A stretch of 64,000 bases of DNA, taken from contig NZ_UWOE01000001.1 in assembly GCF_900604355.1 (NCBI RefSeq), positions 806,001-870,000 of the forward strand, written 5' to 3'. A program made the position numbers and the translations under genes. Under the pieces are notes generated by a model that was not told the DNA's origin, did no database searches, and saw nothing but the letters and a program-made list of their open reading frames with translations. Positions 17,778-25,761 of the stretch are shown here, piece by piece. How positions within the stretch are numbered: the stretch's first letter is position 1; each line of letters opens with the position of its first letter. The stretch is from Luxibacter massiliensis (GTDB taxonomy: Bacteria; Bacillota; Clostridia; Lachnospirales; Lachnospiraceae).

Positions 17778-18461
17778 ATGGATTTATTAGAAGTAAGATC
17801 AATTTCCAAAACTTACGGCAGTGGTGAAACGGCTGTACATGCATTAAAAAAGGTTAGTTTTTCGGTTCCAAAAGGAGAGTATGTTGCTATCGTAGGAGAG
17901 TCTGGATCCGGAAAAAGCACATTGCTTAACATGATCGGCGCGTTGGATAACCCCACATCGGGAAAAGTACTGATTGACGGCAAGGATATCTTTGCGATGA
18001 AGGAGAGCAAGCTGACTATTTTTCGTAGACGGAATATTGGCTTTATTTTTCAGGCGTTCAATCTGATCCCGGAGCTGACTGTGGAGCAGAACATCATCTT
18101 TCCGGTACTGCTGGATTATCAGAAACCGGATAAGAAGTATCTGGAGGAGTTGCTTGCGGTACTGAATCTGAAGGAACGCCGGAATCATCTGCCCAGCCAA
18201 TTATCCGGCGGCCAGCAGCAGAGGGTAGCAATCGGGCGTGCGCTGATTACACGTCCTTCTCTGATTCTCGCTGACGAGCCTACTGGCAACTTGGATACCC
18301 AGAACAGCAGTGAGGTGATTGCTCTGCTGAAAAATGCATCCAAGCGGTACGCCCAGACGATCATTATGATCACTCATAACCGGAGCATTGCGCAGACGGC
18401 AGACCGGGTGCTGCAGGTATCGGACGGCGTGCTGACCGACATGGGGAGGTGCAGTGAATGA
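17778..18461 (+). CDS. ABC transporter ATP-binding protein (MacB/BceA/LolD type)
   Basis: A 227-aa ATPase with Walker A GESGSGKST, signature LSGGQQQRVAIGRAL, Walker B LILADEPTGNLD and the switch His in MITHN. The GNLD extension marks the family of exporters that pair with FtsX-type permeases. Such systems remove or sense antimicrobial peptides or move lipoproteins. Its stop overlaps the permease start (ATGA). RBS AGAGGTG precedes the ATG. Confidence 0.93.
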   Translation: MDLLEVRSISKTYGSGETAVHALKKVSFSVPKGEYVAIVGESGSGKSTLLNMIGALDNPTSGKVLIDGKDIFAMKESKLTIFRRRNIGFIFQAFNLIPELTVEQNIIFPVLLDYQKPDKKYLEELLAVLNLKERRNHLPSQLSGGQQQRVAIGRALITRPSLILADEPTGNLDTQNSSEVIALLKNASKRYAQTIIMITHNRSIAQTADRVLQVSDGVLTDMGRCSE

Positions 18462-20785
18462 AGAGCTATTTAAGCCTTATCCCGATTTCGGCAAAAGTAC
18501 ACAGACGGCAGAGCCGGATGACACGAATTTGCATTATTCTTGCTGTCTTCCTCGTAACTGCAATTTTTTCCATGTTAGAAATGTGGACGGAAGGGCAGAC
18601 AACTGCAATGCGCCATAATCATGGGAACTGGCACATTGCCCTGCAGAATGTACCGGAAGATAAAGCGGAACAGATTTGCGGAAATGCTAATGTTGGGGTT
18701 TCCTCATGGTATGATGTGATCAATATTGATGCTGACCAGGGCTATTATATAAATGGCAAAAATGCGGTTTTATATGGCACTGAGGAAGCATACGTTACAG
18801 ACATTATGAATTATCCAACGGAAGGTGCTTATCCTCAGAGTGGAAAAGAAGTTGCGCTCAGTGCTGATGCAAAAGAGCTTTTTGGAATTAAGGTGGGGGA
18901 CAGGATTACCTTAAATACGCCTGCGGGAGTTCTTGAATACACCGTTTCTGGATTTTATGAGGATGATACAGAGTTTAACGATATCATTGAAGGTAGCTGC
19001 GTGTACATGAATAGAGAGGCATTTGATGAAGTACGCAACTTGAATGGCGTGGAAGCATCGTCTCAGTTTTATATCCGGTTCGAGAAAGAGAAGGGCTTGA
19101 AGAAAACGATTGCTGAAATGAAAGAGCAATATAACCTTACGGATGAAAATGTTGAGGAAAACACGGCAGTTTTAAGTCTGCTGGGAGCCAGCACCGATGA
19201 AAGGATAAGCGATCTTTATCCTCTGGCAATTACTTGTTTTGTAATCATATTGCTTGCCGGTGTTTTAATGATCTCAGGTTGCATGAACAGTAATGTGGCG
19301 CAACGGACAAAGTTTTTTGGAATGATGCGGTGTGTTGGGGCAAGCAAACAGCAGATTGTACGGCTTGTACGGCTTGAGGCATTGAACTGGTGCAAAACCG
19401 CTATCCCGATTGGATGTGCATTAGGGACGGTGATTTGTTGGATAGCATGTGCGATATTGCGGTTCTTTGTAAAAGGAGAATGGGTGGATATGCCTCTTTT
19501 TTCGGTAAGCATAAGCGGCATTCTTTGCGGAGCTGTTGTGGGCGTAGTTACGGTATTTATTGCGGCGCAGGCTCCTGCAAAACATGCAGCAAAAGTTTCC
19601 CCGGTAGCAGCCGTATCCGGAAATTCAGAATCATCGAAAAAAGTGGTTCATGCGGCAAATACGAAGCTTTTTAAAGTAGAAACTTCCCTTGGAATCCAAC
19701 ATGCGACAGCGTCTAAGAAAAACCTGTTTCTGATGACAGGCTCTTTTGCCCTTACAATCGTATTGTTCTTGGCTTTTTCCGCCTGCCTTGATGTTGTGCA
19801 TAAATTGCTTCCATCGGTGAGTGATTTCACGCCGGATATTACGATTGCGAGTGAAGACGAATCAAATTCCATAGATAGAAGTTTGTTAGAAGATATTTCA
19901 GAAATATCAGGTGTAGAGTCTGCTTTTGGCATGATGCTTGCTATAGATTATCCTGTTGAAATTAACGGCAACGCAGGGAAGATTGACCTGTTTTCCTATG
20001 GGGATTTTATGCTGGACAGTTTCAAAGAGTCAATGATAAGTGGAGATTTATCAAGTGTTTATGGGGCTTCTGATTACGTGATGGCGGTCTATAATGATGC
20101 CGGACATCTGAATGTGGGGGATAAAATAAAGCTTGGAAATCACGAGGTTGAAGTAGCATGTGTTGCATCCGAAGGAGTTGGGAGCGTCAGCGGCGCAACC
20201 GTTGTGGTGTGTTCAGAAGAAACCTATCGGAATCTAACAGGGGAGCAGGATTATGCTACAGTGAGCATAATAACAAAAAGTGATATTTCCGAATCGGAAG
20301 TAGAGCAGATTCGTGATTTGTCTGATGGATATCAATTTTTCGATGACAGGGAAGAAAAGAACGATGTTTTTGGCTCCTACTGGGTATTCCGAATTGCGGC
20401 ATACGGTTTCTTGGCAATCATTTCTCTGATAACCATGTTGAATATTATGAACAGTATTTCAATGAGTGTTTCTGCAAGGGTGAAGCAATACGGTGCGATG
20501 CGTGCTGTTGGGATGGAGAGCAGGCAGGTTACAAAGATGATAACGGCAGAGGCAGTAACATACGCTGTTTACGGTACAATTGCCGGAACTGCCCTTGGGT
20601 TGATACTTCACTATTTGATTTATGTGAAGATTGTCATTAGTCATTTCGGTGGCTTTTGGAATATCCCATTTACTACCATTGGAATTGTACTTTTGCTAGT
20701 CGTTTTTTCGTGCATTATTGCGGTTCATGAACCCACGAAACGTATGAGGGACATGGCAATCACGGATACGATTAATGACTTGTAA
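18458..20785 (+). CDS. FtsX-like ABC permease
   Basis: The 775-aa permease starts at the ATG overlapping the ATPase stop. A first membrane segment (about 22-42) is followed by a MacB-like extracellular domain (about 45-240), three membrane segments, a fourth segment (about 420-440) with a second extracellular domain and a final set of three segments. Both FtsX domains are present (motifs FFGMMRCVGASKQQI and YGAMRAVGMESRQV, which contact the ATPase). The two-domain layout is like peptide-resistance and lantibiotic-immunity exporters of Firmicutes. Confidence 0.92.
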   Translation: MKSYLSLIPISAKVHRRQSRMTRICIILAVFLVTAIFSMLEMWTEGQTTAMRHNHGNWHIALQNVPEDKAEQICGNANVGVSSWYDVINIDADQGYYINGKNAVLYGTEEAYVTDIMNYPTEGAYPQSGKEVALSADAKELFGIKVGDRITLNTPAGVLEYTVSGFYEDDTEFNDIIEGSCVYMNREAFDEVRNLNGVEASSQFYIRFEKEKGLKKTIAEMKEQYNLTDENVEENTAVLSLLGASTDERISDLYPLAITCFVIILLAGVLMISGCMNSNVAQRTKFFGMMRCVGASKQQIVRLVRLEALNWCKTAIPIGCALGTVICWIACAILRFFVKGEWVDMPLFSVSISGILCGAVVGVVTVFIAAQAPAKHAAKVSPVAAVSGNSESSKKVVHAANTKLFKVETSLGIQHATASKKNLFLMTGSFALTIVLFLAFSACLDVVHKLLPSVSDFTPDITIASEDESNSIDRSLLEDISEISGVESAFGMMLAIDYPVEINGNAGKIDLFSYGDFMLDSFKESMISGDLSSVYGASDYVMAVYNDAGHLNVGDKIKLGNHEVEVACVASEGVGSVSGATVVVCSEETYRNLTGEQDYATVSIITKSDISESEVEQIRDLSDGYQFFDDREEKNDVFGSYWVFRIAAYGFLAIISLITMLNIMNSISMSVSARVKQYGAMRAVGMESRQVTKMITAEAVTYAVYGTIAGTALGLILHYLIYVKIVISHFGGFWNIPFTTIGIVLLLVVFSCIIAVHEPTKRMRDMAITDTINDL

Positions 20786-20805
20786 TTGGAACTGCAGATA
20801 AAACA

Positions 20806-20841
20806 GCGGCACAGCAGGAAAAGAAAAAGCTGCTGTGCTGC
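20806..20841 (+). terminator. Strong hairpin between permease and downstream genes
   Basis: GCGGCACAGCAG (20806-20817) pairs with CTGCTGTGCTGC (20830-20841) with one mismatch. The T run after it is poor (AATTTCT), so it may reduce rather than end transcription into the transglycosylase genes. Confidence 0.55.
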
Positions 20842-20881
20842 AGAATTTCTATACAGTAGTTTAAGAATGTGAGAGCGGCAT

Positions 20882-21058
20882 ATGAAAAATAAGAGTTGCA
20901 TTTGCGGCACACTGATTCAGCGTGGCAAGAAAATAGGAATGATTGTAGCATTGTATGTATTTATGGTTCTGCTCTGTCTGCTGTTCTTTGGCGTTGGTAT
21001 TGTATGGGAACTGGCAGATTGGATTGTCAGAAGGCTGGAAAAGGATGGATGCTTATGA
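20882..21058 (+). CDS. Small one-pass membrane protein coupled to the transglycosylase
   Basis: A 58-aa frame from ATG 20882 with a GAGAGCGG site, one hydrophobic segment (about 20-42) and a basic Cys-containing N-terminus (SCICGT). Its stop overlaps the ATG of the GT51 gene (ATGA). The overlap and the membrane segment suggest a partner or regulator of the transglycosylase. No family is recognised. Confidence 0.6.
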   Translation: MKNKSCICGTLIQRGKKIGMIVALYVFMVLLCLLFFGVGIVWELADWIVRRLEKDGCL

Positions 21059-21783
21059 GGAAAAGGCAGAAAAAGAAACATCCGGTTAGGAAATTTTTAC
21101 GGAATATGATTGCGTCTCTACTCTGCATAGTCATTGTGTTCTGTGCTTTTTTCGGTGTGAAAGGCTATCAGATGTACAAGGAGGCAGTGGCAGAAAAGTC
21201 AATCAATGAGTGTGTGAAAGAAATCCGTGGCATGGAAGGGTTTACATCTTATTCTGAACTACCTCAGTTTTATATAGATGCTGTAATATCCGTTGAAGAT
21301 CACCGATTTGAAAATCACTGTGGGATTGATTTGATTGCAATCGGGCGAGCTGTGCTGACAGATATTAAGGAACAATCGTTTGTACAGGGCGGGAGTACAA
21401 TCACACAGCAACTTGCAAAGAATATGCTTTTCACGCAAGAGAAGAAGCTTGAGCGAAAGGTTGCAGAGGTGTTTGCAGCACTGGAGTTGGAGTGCAACTA
21501 TTCCAAAGAAGATATCTTTGAATTGTATGTCAACACATCCTATTTTGGAAATGGGTATTATGGCGTTAGGGAGGCGGCAGATGGATATTTTGGTAAGACA
21601 TTTTCTGAACTTAGTGAATATGAATGTGCCATGTTGGCCGGGATTCCCAATGCACCATCCGTTTATTCGCCAAATGCAGTTAATGAGTCGACTGCTCGAC
21701 GAGTGGAGTGTGTTTTAGAGAGCATGGTAAAAAATAGGATAATTTCACAGGAACAAGCTTATAATATTGAAATGGAACAATAA
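21055..21783 (+). CDS. Monofunctional peptidoglycan glycosyltransferase (GT51)
   Basis: The ATG at 21055 gives a 242-aa protein with a basic cytoplasmic N-terminus, one membrane anchor (about 14-36) and a GT51 domain. Catalytic Glu81 lies in EDHRFENHCG; other motifs are GGSTITQQLAKN, ERKVAEVFAALELE and YFGNGYYGV followed by AMLAGIPNAPS. There is no penicillin-binding domain, so it polymerises lipid II without crosslinking. A cell-wall polymerase next to a peptide-resistance exporter and a RiPP cluster suggests compensation for lipid II attack; that is an inference. Confidence 0.92.
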   Translation: MRKRQKKKHPVRKFLRNMIASLLCIVIVFCAFFGVKGYQMYKEAVAEKSINECVKEIRGMEGFTSYSELPQFYIDAVISVEDHRFENHCGIDLIAIGRAVLTDIKEQSFVQGGSTITQQLAKNMLFTQEKKLERKVAEVFAALELECNYSKEDIFELYVNTSYFGNGYYGVREAADGYFGKTFSELSEYECAMLAGIPNAPSVYSPNAVNESTARRVECVLESMVKNRIISQEQAYNIEMEQ

Positions 21784-21802
21784 GTTAATATGTATACGAG
21801 TT

Positions 21803-21845
21803 AGAGATGTGATTTGTTGAAAAGCAATAGCATCTCTTTTTTTGT
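21803..21845 (+). terminator. Rho-independent terminator after the GT51 gene
   Basis: AGAGATG (21803-21809) pairs with CATCTCT (21831-21837), followed by seven or more T residues. It separates the envelope operon from the RiPP cluster. Confidence 0.85.
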
Positions 21846-21992
21846 GCCGATTGAATGTGAATGAAAGGTGGAAAAGAAATTTAAGATTGAAAGAAAATAT
21901 TACAGTAAATAGCGGTTTTTTTTACATGAGAAGGAGCGAGAGGGTAAGCAATGCTATAATGCATCTCATACAAATAAAAAGTAGGTGACAAG

Positions 21993-23798
21993 ATGAAAGT
22001 GATAAAAGATTATATGGTAAAACTAGGATTTGTTTTTAAAGAAATTTTTAGAGCTGGCCCGAGTGTATTTTTTCTTTCTGTGGGTTCAATGATAATTGCA
22101 GGTGTCAGCCCGGTACTAATTACCTATTTGACAGCAGAGTTGATAGAAAGATTAGGACAGAATATTGGAACCAATTCGCAGGAAGCATATGTGAGGGTTG
22201 TCGGTGCATTTGTTGTAATGTTTTTGCTTGTAGTAATATCGTATGCTACCGAAAGTGTAAAAACGGTAATATGTGCTGTAGCGGGATTAAAGTTATCGCA
22301 TAATATCGAAAATATAGTTGCGGATAAATTCCAAAATATAAAGCAGGAAAGAATTGATAATCCGGAGTTTTTAGATTTGCATTCCAATACTTTAAATAGA
22401 TGCGGTTCAGAGCCATTGAATTTAATGGAAAGCTTATTCAGTACAGTTGCGAATGTTATAAGCCTTATGGGATATGTAGTTATTATAGCGAAGTATAATC
22501 TTATTGCTTTGCTGGTTATTATTATTTTTACTTTACCGATTATTGTTTTTAAAAGGAAATATCAAGGGCTAACATTCCGGTTTTATAACGAAAGAACAAT
22601 GCAATTAAGAAGGATTATGTATTATCTTGAATTGCTTACTGAACCGGAATATGCGAATGAGGTTAGAGGTTATAGGTTACATGACTACATTAGCAATGAG
22701 AGAAAGCGTCTTTTTCGAGACTTTATCAAAGGAAATACAAAGATAGCAGGGAAAGAAATAGCGGTATCATTATCGACAAGTTTGCTTTCTATGATAGGTT
22801 CAATTTTGGTAGGAATTTGGCTGATTCAAAAGACAATTGCAGGGACGATAACGGTATCTGAATTTTACTTATTGATTACAGCGATCATGACTCTTGCTAC
22901 TGATCTAATGGCGTTGTCAGATCAAATTGCATCTAATAGTAAAAGCATGATGTTCATTAATTATATATTTAATTATATGGAAGAGCCGAATGTGATCGAA
23001 AGCAAAGATCTCAAAATAGAGGAAAAAACTATACACGATATTTGCTTTGAAAATGTAAGCTTCAAATATACAGGTTCAGAAAACTATGTGCTGAAAAATA
23101 TTAATGTACATTTTAATACGAGCGAAACCGTTTGCCTTGTTGGAGAAAATGGAAGTGGAAAATCTACATTTGTAAAATTACTACTAAGAATTTATGATCC
23201 GACAGAGGGACGTGTATTGTTAGACGGTATTGATTTGAAAGAATATGATATTAATGATCTTCGAAAATTTTATGGCGTACTGTTTCAGGATTATGTAAAA
23301 TTCTCGGACAGTGTACATAATTGCATTGGTTTTGGAAATATAGAAGAACTTCAGAATTCTGAAGGCATAGCAGAAGCTGCAAGATTAACAGGAGCAGATG
23401 TTTTTATAGCTGACTATAAAGACGGATATGAAACCAATTTAAGTAAAATGTTTTTTAACGATGCCATAGAACCGTCTGGTGGTCAGTGGCAGAAACTTGC
23501 AATATCAAGGGCTGTCTATTCTGATGCTCAAGTGTTGGTTTTGGATGAGCCTACTGCAGCATTGGATCCGAAATCAGAGGTTAAAATGTTTGACACATTC
23601 AAAAAAATAAGTGAATTAAAATCAACACTTATTATTTCACATCGAATGTACATTACGAAATTAGCCGATAAAATTATTTTGTTAGAGAATGGAGAGCTTG
23701 TAGAAGAAGGTAGTTTTGAAGATCTTATCAAGTTAAAAAAAGAATTCTATTCCATGTATAAAATACAATCAGATAGTTATTCAATGTCTGTTGAGTAA
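21993..23798 (+). CDS. ABC exporter with fused membrane and ATPase domains (RiPP cluster)
   Basis: A 601-aa half-transporter: about six membrane segments (residues 20-330), then an ATPase with Walker A GENGSGKST, a variant signature PSGGQWQ, Walker B VLVLDEPTAA and the switch His in IISHRMY. There is no N-terminal C39 peptidase, so any leader removal must be done by another enzyme, here plausibly the subtilisin-like protein at 25762. A TATAAT sequence about 40 bases before the ATG may be its promoter. It is the first gene of an AT-rich cluster and is the likely exporter of the two precursor peptides. Codon and base use differ sharply from the operon upstream. Confidence 0.9.
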   Translation: MKVIKDYMVKLGFVFKEIFRAGPSVFFLSVGSMIIAGVSPVLITYLTAELIERLGQNIGTNSQEAYVRVVGAFVVMFLLVVISYATESVKTVICAVAGLKLSHNIENIVADKFQNIKQERIDNPEFLDLHSNTLNRCGSEPLNLMESLFSTVANVISLMGYVVIIAKYNLIALLVIIIFTLPIIVFKRKYQGLTFRFYNERTMQLRRIMYYLELLTEPEYANEVRGYRLHDYISNERKRLFRDFIKGNTKIAGKEIAVSLSTSLLSMIGSILVGIWLIQKTIAGTITVSEFYLLITAIMTLATDLMALSDQIASNSKSMMFINYIFNYMEEPNVIESKDLKIEEKTIHDICFENVSFKYTGSENYVLKNINVHFNTSETVCLVGENGSGKSTFVKLLLRIYDPTEGRVLLDGIDLKEYDINDLRKFYGVLFQDYVKFSDSVHNCIGFGNIEELQNSEGIAEAARLTGADVFIADYKDGYETNLSKMFFNDAIEPSGGQWQKLAISRAVYSDAQVLVLDEPTAALDPKSEVKMFDTFKKISELKSTLIISHRMYITKLADKIILLENGELVEEGSFEDLIKLKKEFYSMYKIQSDSYSMSVE

Positions 23799-23869
23799 GA
23801 AAGAAAAAGCGGGTTATTGATTATTTATATGGTCTGCTATATAGATAATGCAGGAAAGGAAGTGAAAAT

Positions 23870-24007
23870 ATGCAGAATAAGAAAGTTAATCTGAAAAAGG
23901 TTAATAGAACTAATAGTTCAACCGTAAGAACACTGGATTGTCATTGCGGGTGCGAAGGCAGACCAGGACAGGCTTTTATGAAGGGTTATGTAGGAAGTTT
24001 TATTTAA
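23870..24007 (+). CDS. RiPP precursor peptide 1 (CHCGC core)
   Basis: A 45-residue peptide, too short for ordinary gene calling, with GGAAAGGAAG upstream. The leader starts MQNKKVNLKKVN, then comes SSTVRTLDCHCGCEG and a tail ending GYVGSFI. It is closely alike to a second copy at 24182: about two thirds of positions are identical, including the KKVNLKKVN leader and the TLDCHCGCEG block. Three Cys in C-x-C-x-C next to a radical SAM/SPASM maturase indicate thioether (sactipeptide or ranthipeptide-like) or related modification. The STV-x-TLDC part resembles the CLI_3235-class clostridial precursor pattern in general layout; exact family membership was not tested. Confidence 0.85.
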   Translation: MQNKKVNLKKVNRTNSSTVRTLDCHCGCEGRPGQAFMKGYVGSFI

Positions 24008-24181
24008 TTCAGACTATAAGTATTGATCTTGTATGGCAAGTATACTGTGAAGTTAGAAAGTGGTATGGCATCAGATAGTATGGACTAAGAAATTAATATG
24101 ACGAATGCTTCGACAGTATTGAACGTTGTATAGGAAGATATCTTATAAATACTAATACAAATTTGTAAAGGAGGTGAAATC

Positions 24182-24319
24182 ATGACAAACAAAAAAGTTA
24201 ATTTAAAGAAGGTTAACAAGGCAAATAATTCGACTGTAAAAACGTTGGATTGTCATTGCGGATGTGAAGGCAAGCCTGTTTCTGCCTATAGCAAAGGATA
24301 TATTGGAATGTTCTTATAA
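24182..24319 (+). CDS. RiPP precursor peptide 2 (CHCGC core)
   Basis: A 45-residue peptide starting at 24182 after AAAGGAGGTG, a stronger ribosome site than copy 1. The leader starts MTNKKVNLKKVN, followed by NSTVKTLDCHCGCEG and a tail ending GYIGMFL. Differences from copy 1 are in the linker and in the middle of the tail (KPVSAYSKGY against RPGQAFMKGY). Conservation of the leader helix, the three-Cys block and the aromatic/Gly tail suggests that all are needed for the maturase or for activity. The maturase gene starts about 100 bases downstream. Confidence 0.87.
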   Translation: MTNKKVNLKKVNKANNSTVKTLDCHCGCEGKPVSAYSKGYIGMFL

Positions 24320-24421
24320 TTAGGCAGCAGTACATAGAAAATGCAAATTTTTATGAAAAAGTTATCTTGTAGCAGACTGTATAAATGATCAATAACCCTA
24401 ATAATGAAAGAAGGAGAAAGT

Positions 24422-25744
24422 ATGTATTTAGCAAAAGTAATCAAGACAGGCAATCGCTTGTACGTCTATGACGCATTTAACAATAAATTGGCTACGATTA
24501 ATTCAGAAAAAGAATTGTTTGAAAATACAAGTTATGAGGAATTTTTAAGGGATAATGACTTTAGAGATTTAAAAGAACCCTGTGAATTTGAGGTGAAATA
24601 TCCGTTCACAGAAGAAGAATTAATGGGAATGTTTAACAGTAAAATAAAAAGTATTACGTTGGCGCTTACAGAACAGTGCAATTTAAGATGCAAATATTGT
24701 GGATACATGCCAAAATATTTGGATCATGATTATCATTTAAAAGAGATGTCGAAAGAGGTTGCTTTTAAAGCAATAGATTTTCTTCTTAAAAACTCGCATG
24801 AAAGTGATGTATGTAATATCGGATTTTACGGTGGCGAGCCATTGTTACGGTTAGATTTGATAAAAGAATGTATCTCTTATGTGAAAGAGCGTTATCCGTT
24901 TAGGAAACCTACTTATAATATTACAACAAATGCCACATTACTCGATGATAATGTGGCAGCTTTCTTAGTTGAAAATGATATTAAGATTACTCTTAGTCTT
25001 GATGGCCCGGAGAAAGAACAGAACAAATATCGAGTTGATGGAAGTGGCAAAGCCAGTTACGATAGAGCTTATAAAAATATTGCCGAACTTTGTAAAAAAC
25101 ACCCTAAATATTTTAGGGAAAGTGTAAATTATAATGTTGTTTTGTATAATGGGGCCAGTAAGAAACTCTTTGAGTCTCTGGACAATTTGTGGAAGTTAGA
25201 TGTTACGTTAGTGGATTTGTTTGAAACGGAATACTTTAGACAGGTAAGAGATAAGAGCGATGAAGAAGATAAAACAGAGCAGTTTGATGCAAAAATTTAT
25301 GATTTTGCCTATAAAAATATGCTAACAAATATGAAAAAATATTATAATGCGTTCAATACATCAGAGATCAGCCATATCATTCTTCCGGGCGGTTTTTGCA
25401 TTCCAGGAGTAAGAAAAAATTTTGTTACCACAGATGGGAAAATTATTGTATGTGAGAAGGTAGATGAAACTCAAGAGCTTTTCGAAATCGGGGACATTTA
25501 TAATGGCATTGATATGGAAAAGATTAAACGACTTGTTAGTGAGACAGTAAAGCGCTTAGGAAAATGCAAACATTGCTGGGCTGCCAGATTTTGTAATATT
25601 TGTTTTATGGATATTTTGAAAGTAGGTAATGAATATTGTGAGCAATCTCGAAAAAATGTAGAGCGTGAGTTAGGGTATTATCTTGACCAGATTTGCACAG
25701 ATAGAGATTTGATTAATTATGTATCCAATATATCATTAGTTTAG
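24422..25744 (+). CDS. Radical SAM/SPASM peptide maturase
   Basis: The ATG at 24422 follows GAAGGAGA; a longer frame from 24404 starts inside that site. The 440-aa enzyme has a radical SAM core with CNLRCKYC (Cys86, 90, 93) and GGEPLLR for SAM binding. The first about 85 residues form a leader-binding-like N-terminal region. The C-terminal SPASM/auxiliary cluster region has GGFCIPG, IIVCEKVD and CKHCWAARFCNICF. Enzymes of this layout install carbon-sulfur or similar crosslinks on Cys-rich peptides; the two upstream 45-residue peptides are the evident substrates. The layout is like the CcpM/CLI_3235-type maturases of clostridia. Confidence 0.92.
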   Translation: MYLAKVIKTGNRLYVYDAFNNKLATINSEKELFENTSYEEFLRDNDFRDLKEPCEFEVKYPFTEEELMGMFNSKIKSITLALTEQCNLRCKYCGYMPKYLDHDYHLKEMSKEVAFKAIDFLLKNSHESDVCNIGFYGGEPLLRLDLIKECISYVKERYPFRKPTYNITTNATLLDDNVAAFLVENDIKITLSLDGPEKEQNKYRVDGSGKASYDRAYKNIAELCKKHPKYFRESVNYNVVLYNGASKKLFESLDNLWKLDVTLVDLFETEYFRQVRDKSDEEDKTEQFDAKIYDFAYKNMLTNMKKYYNAFNTSEISHIILPGGFCIPGVRKNFVTTDGKIIVCEKVDETQELFEIGDIYNGIDMEKIKRLVSETVKRLGKCKHCWAARFCNICFMDILKVGNEYCEQSRKNVERELGYYLDQICTDRDLINYVSNISLV

Positions 25745-25761
25745 GTACAAGGAGGATGGAA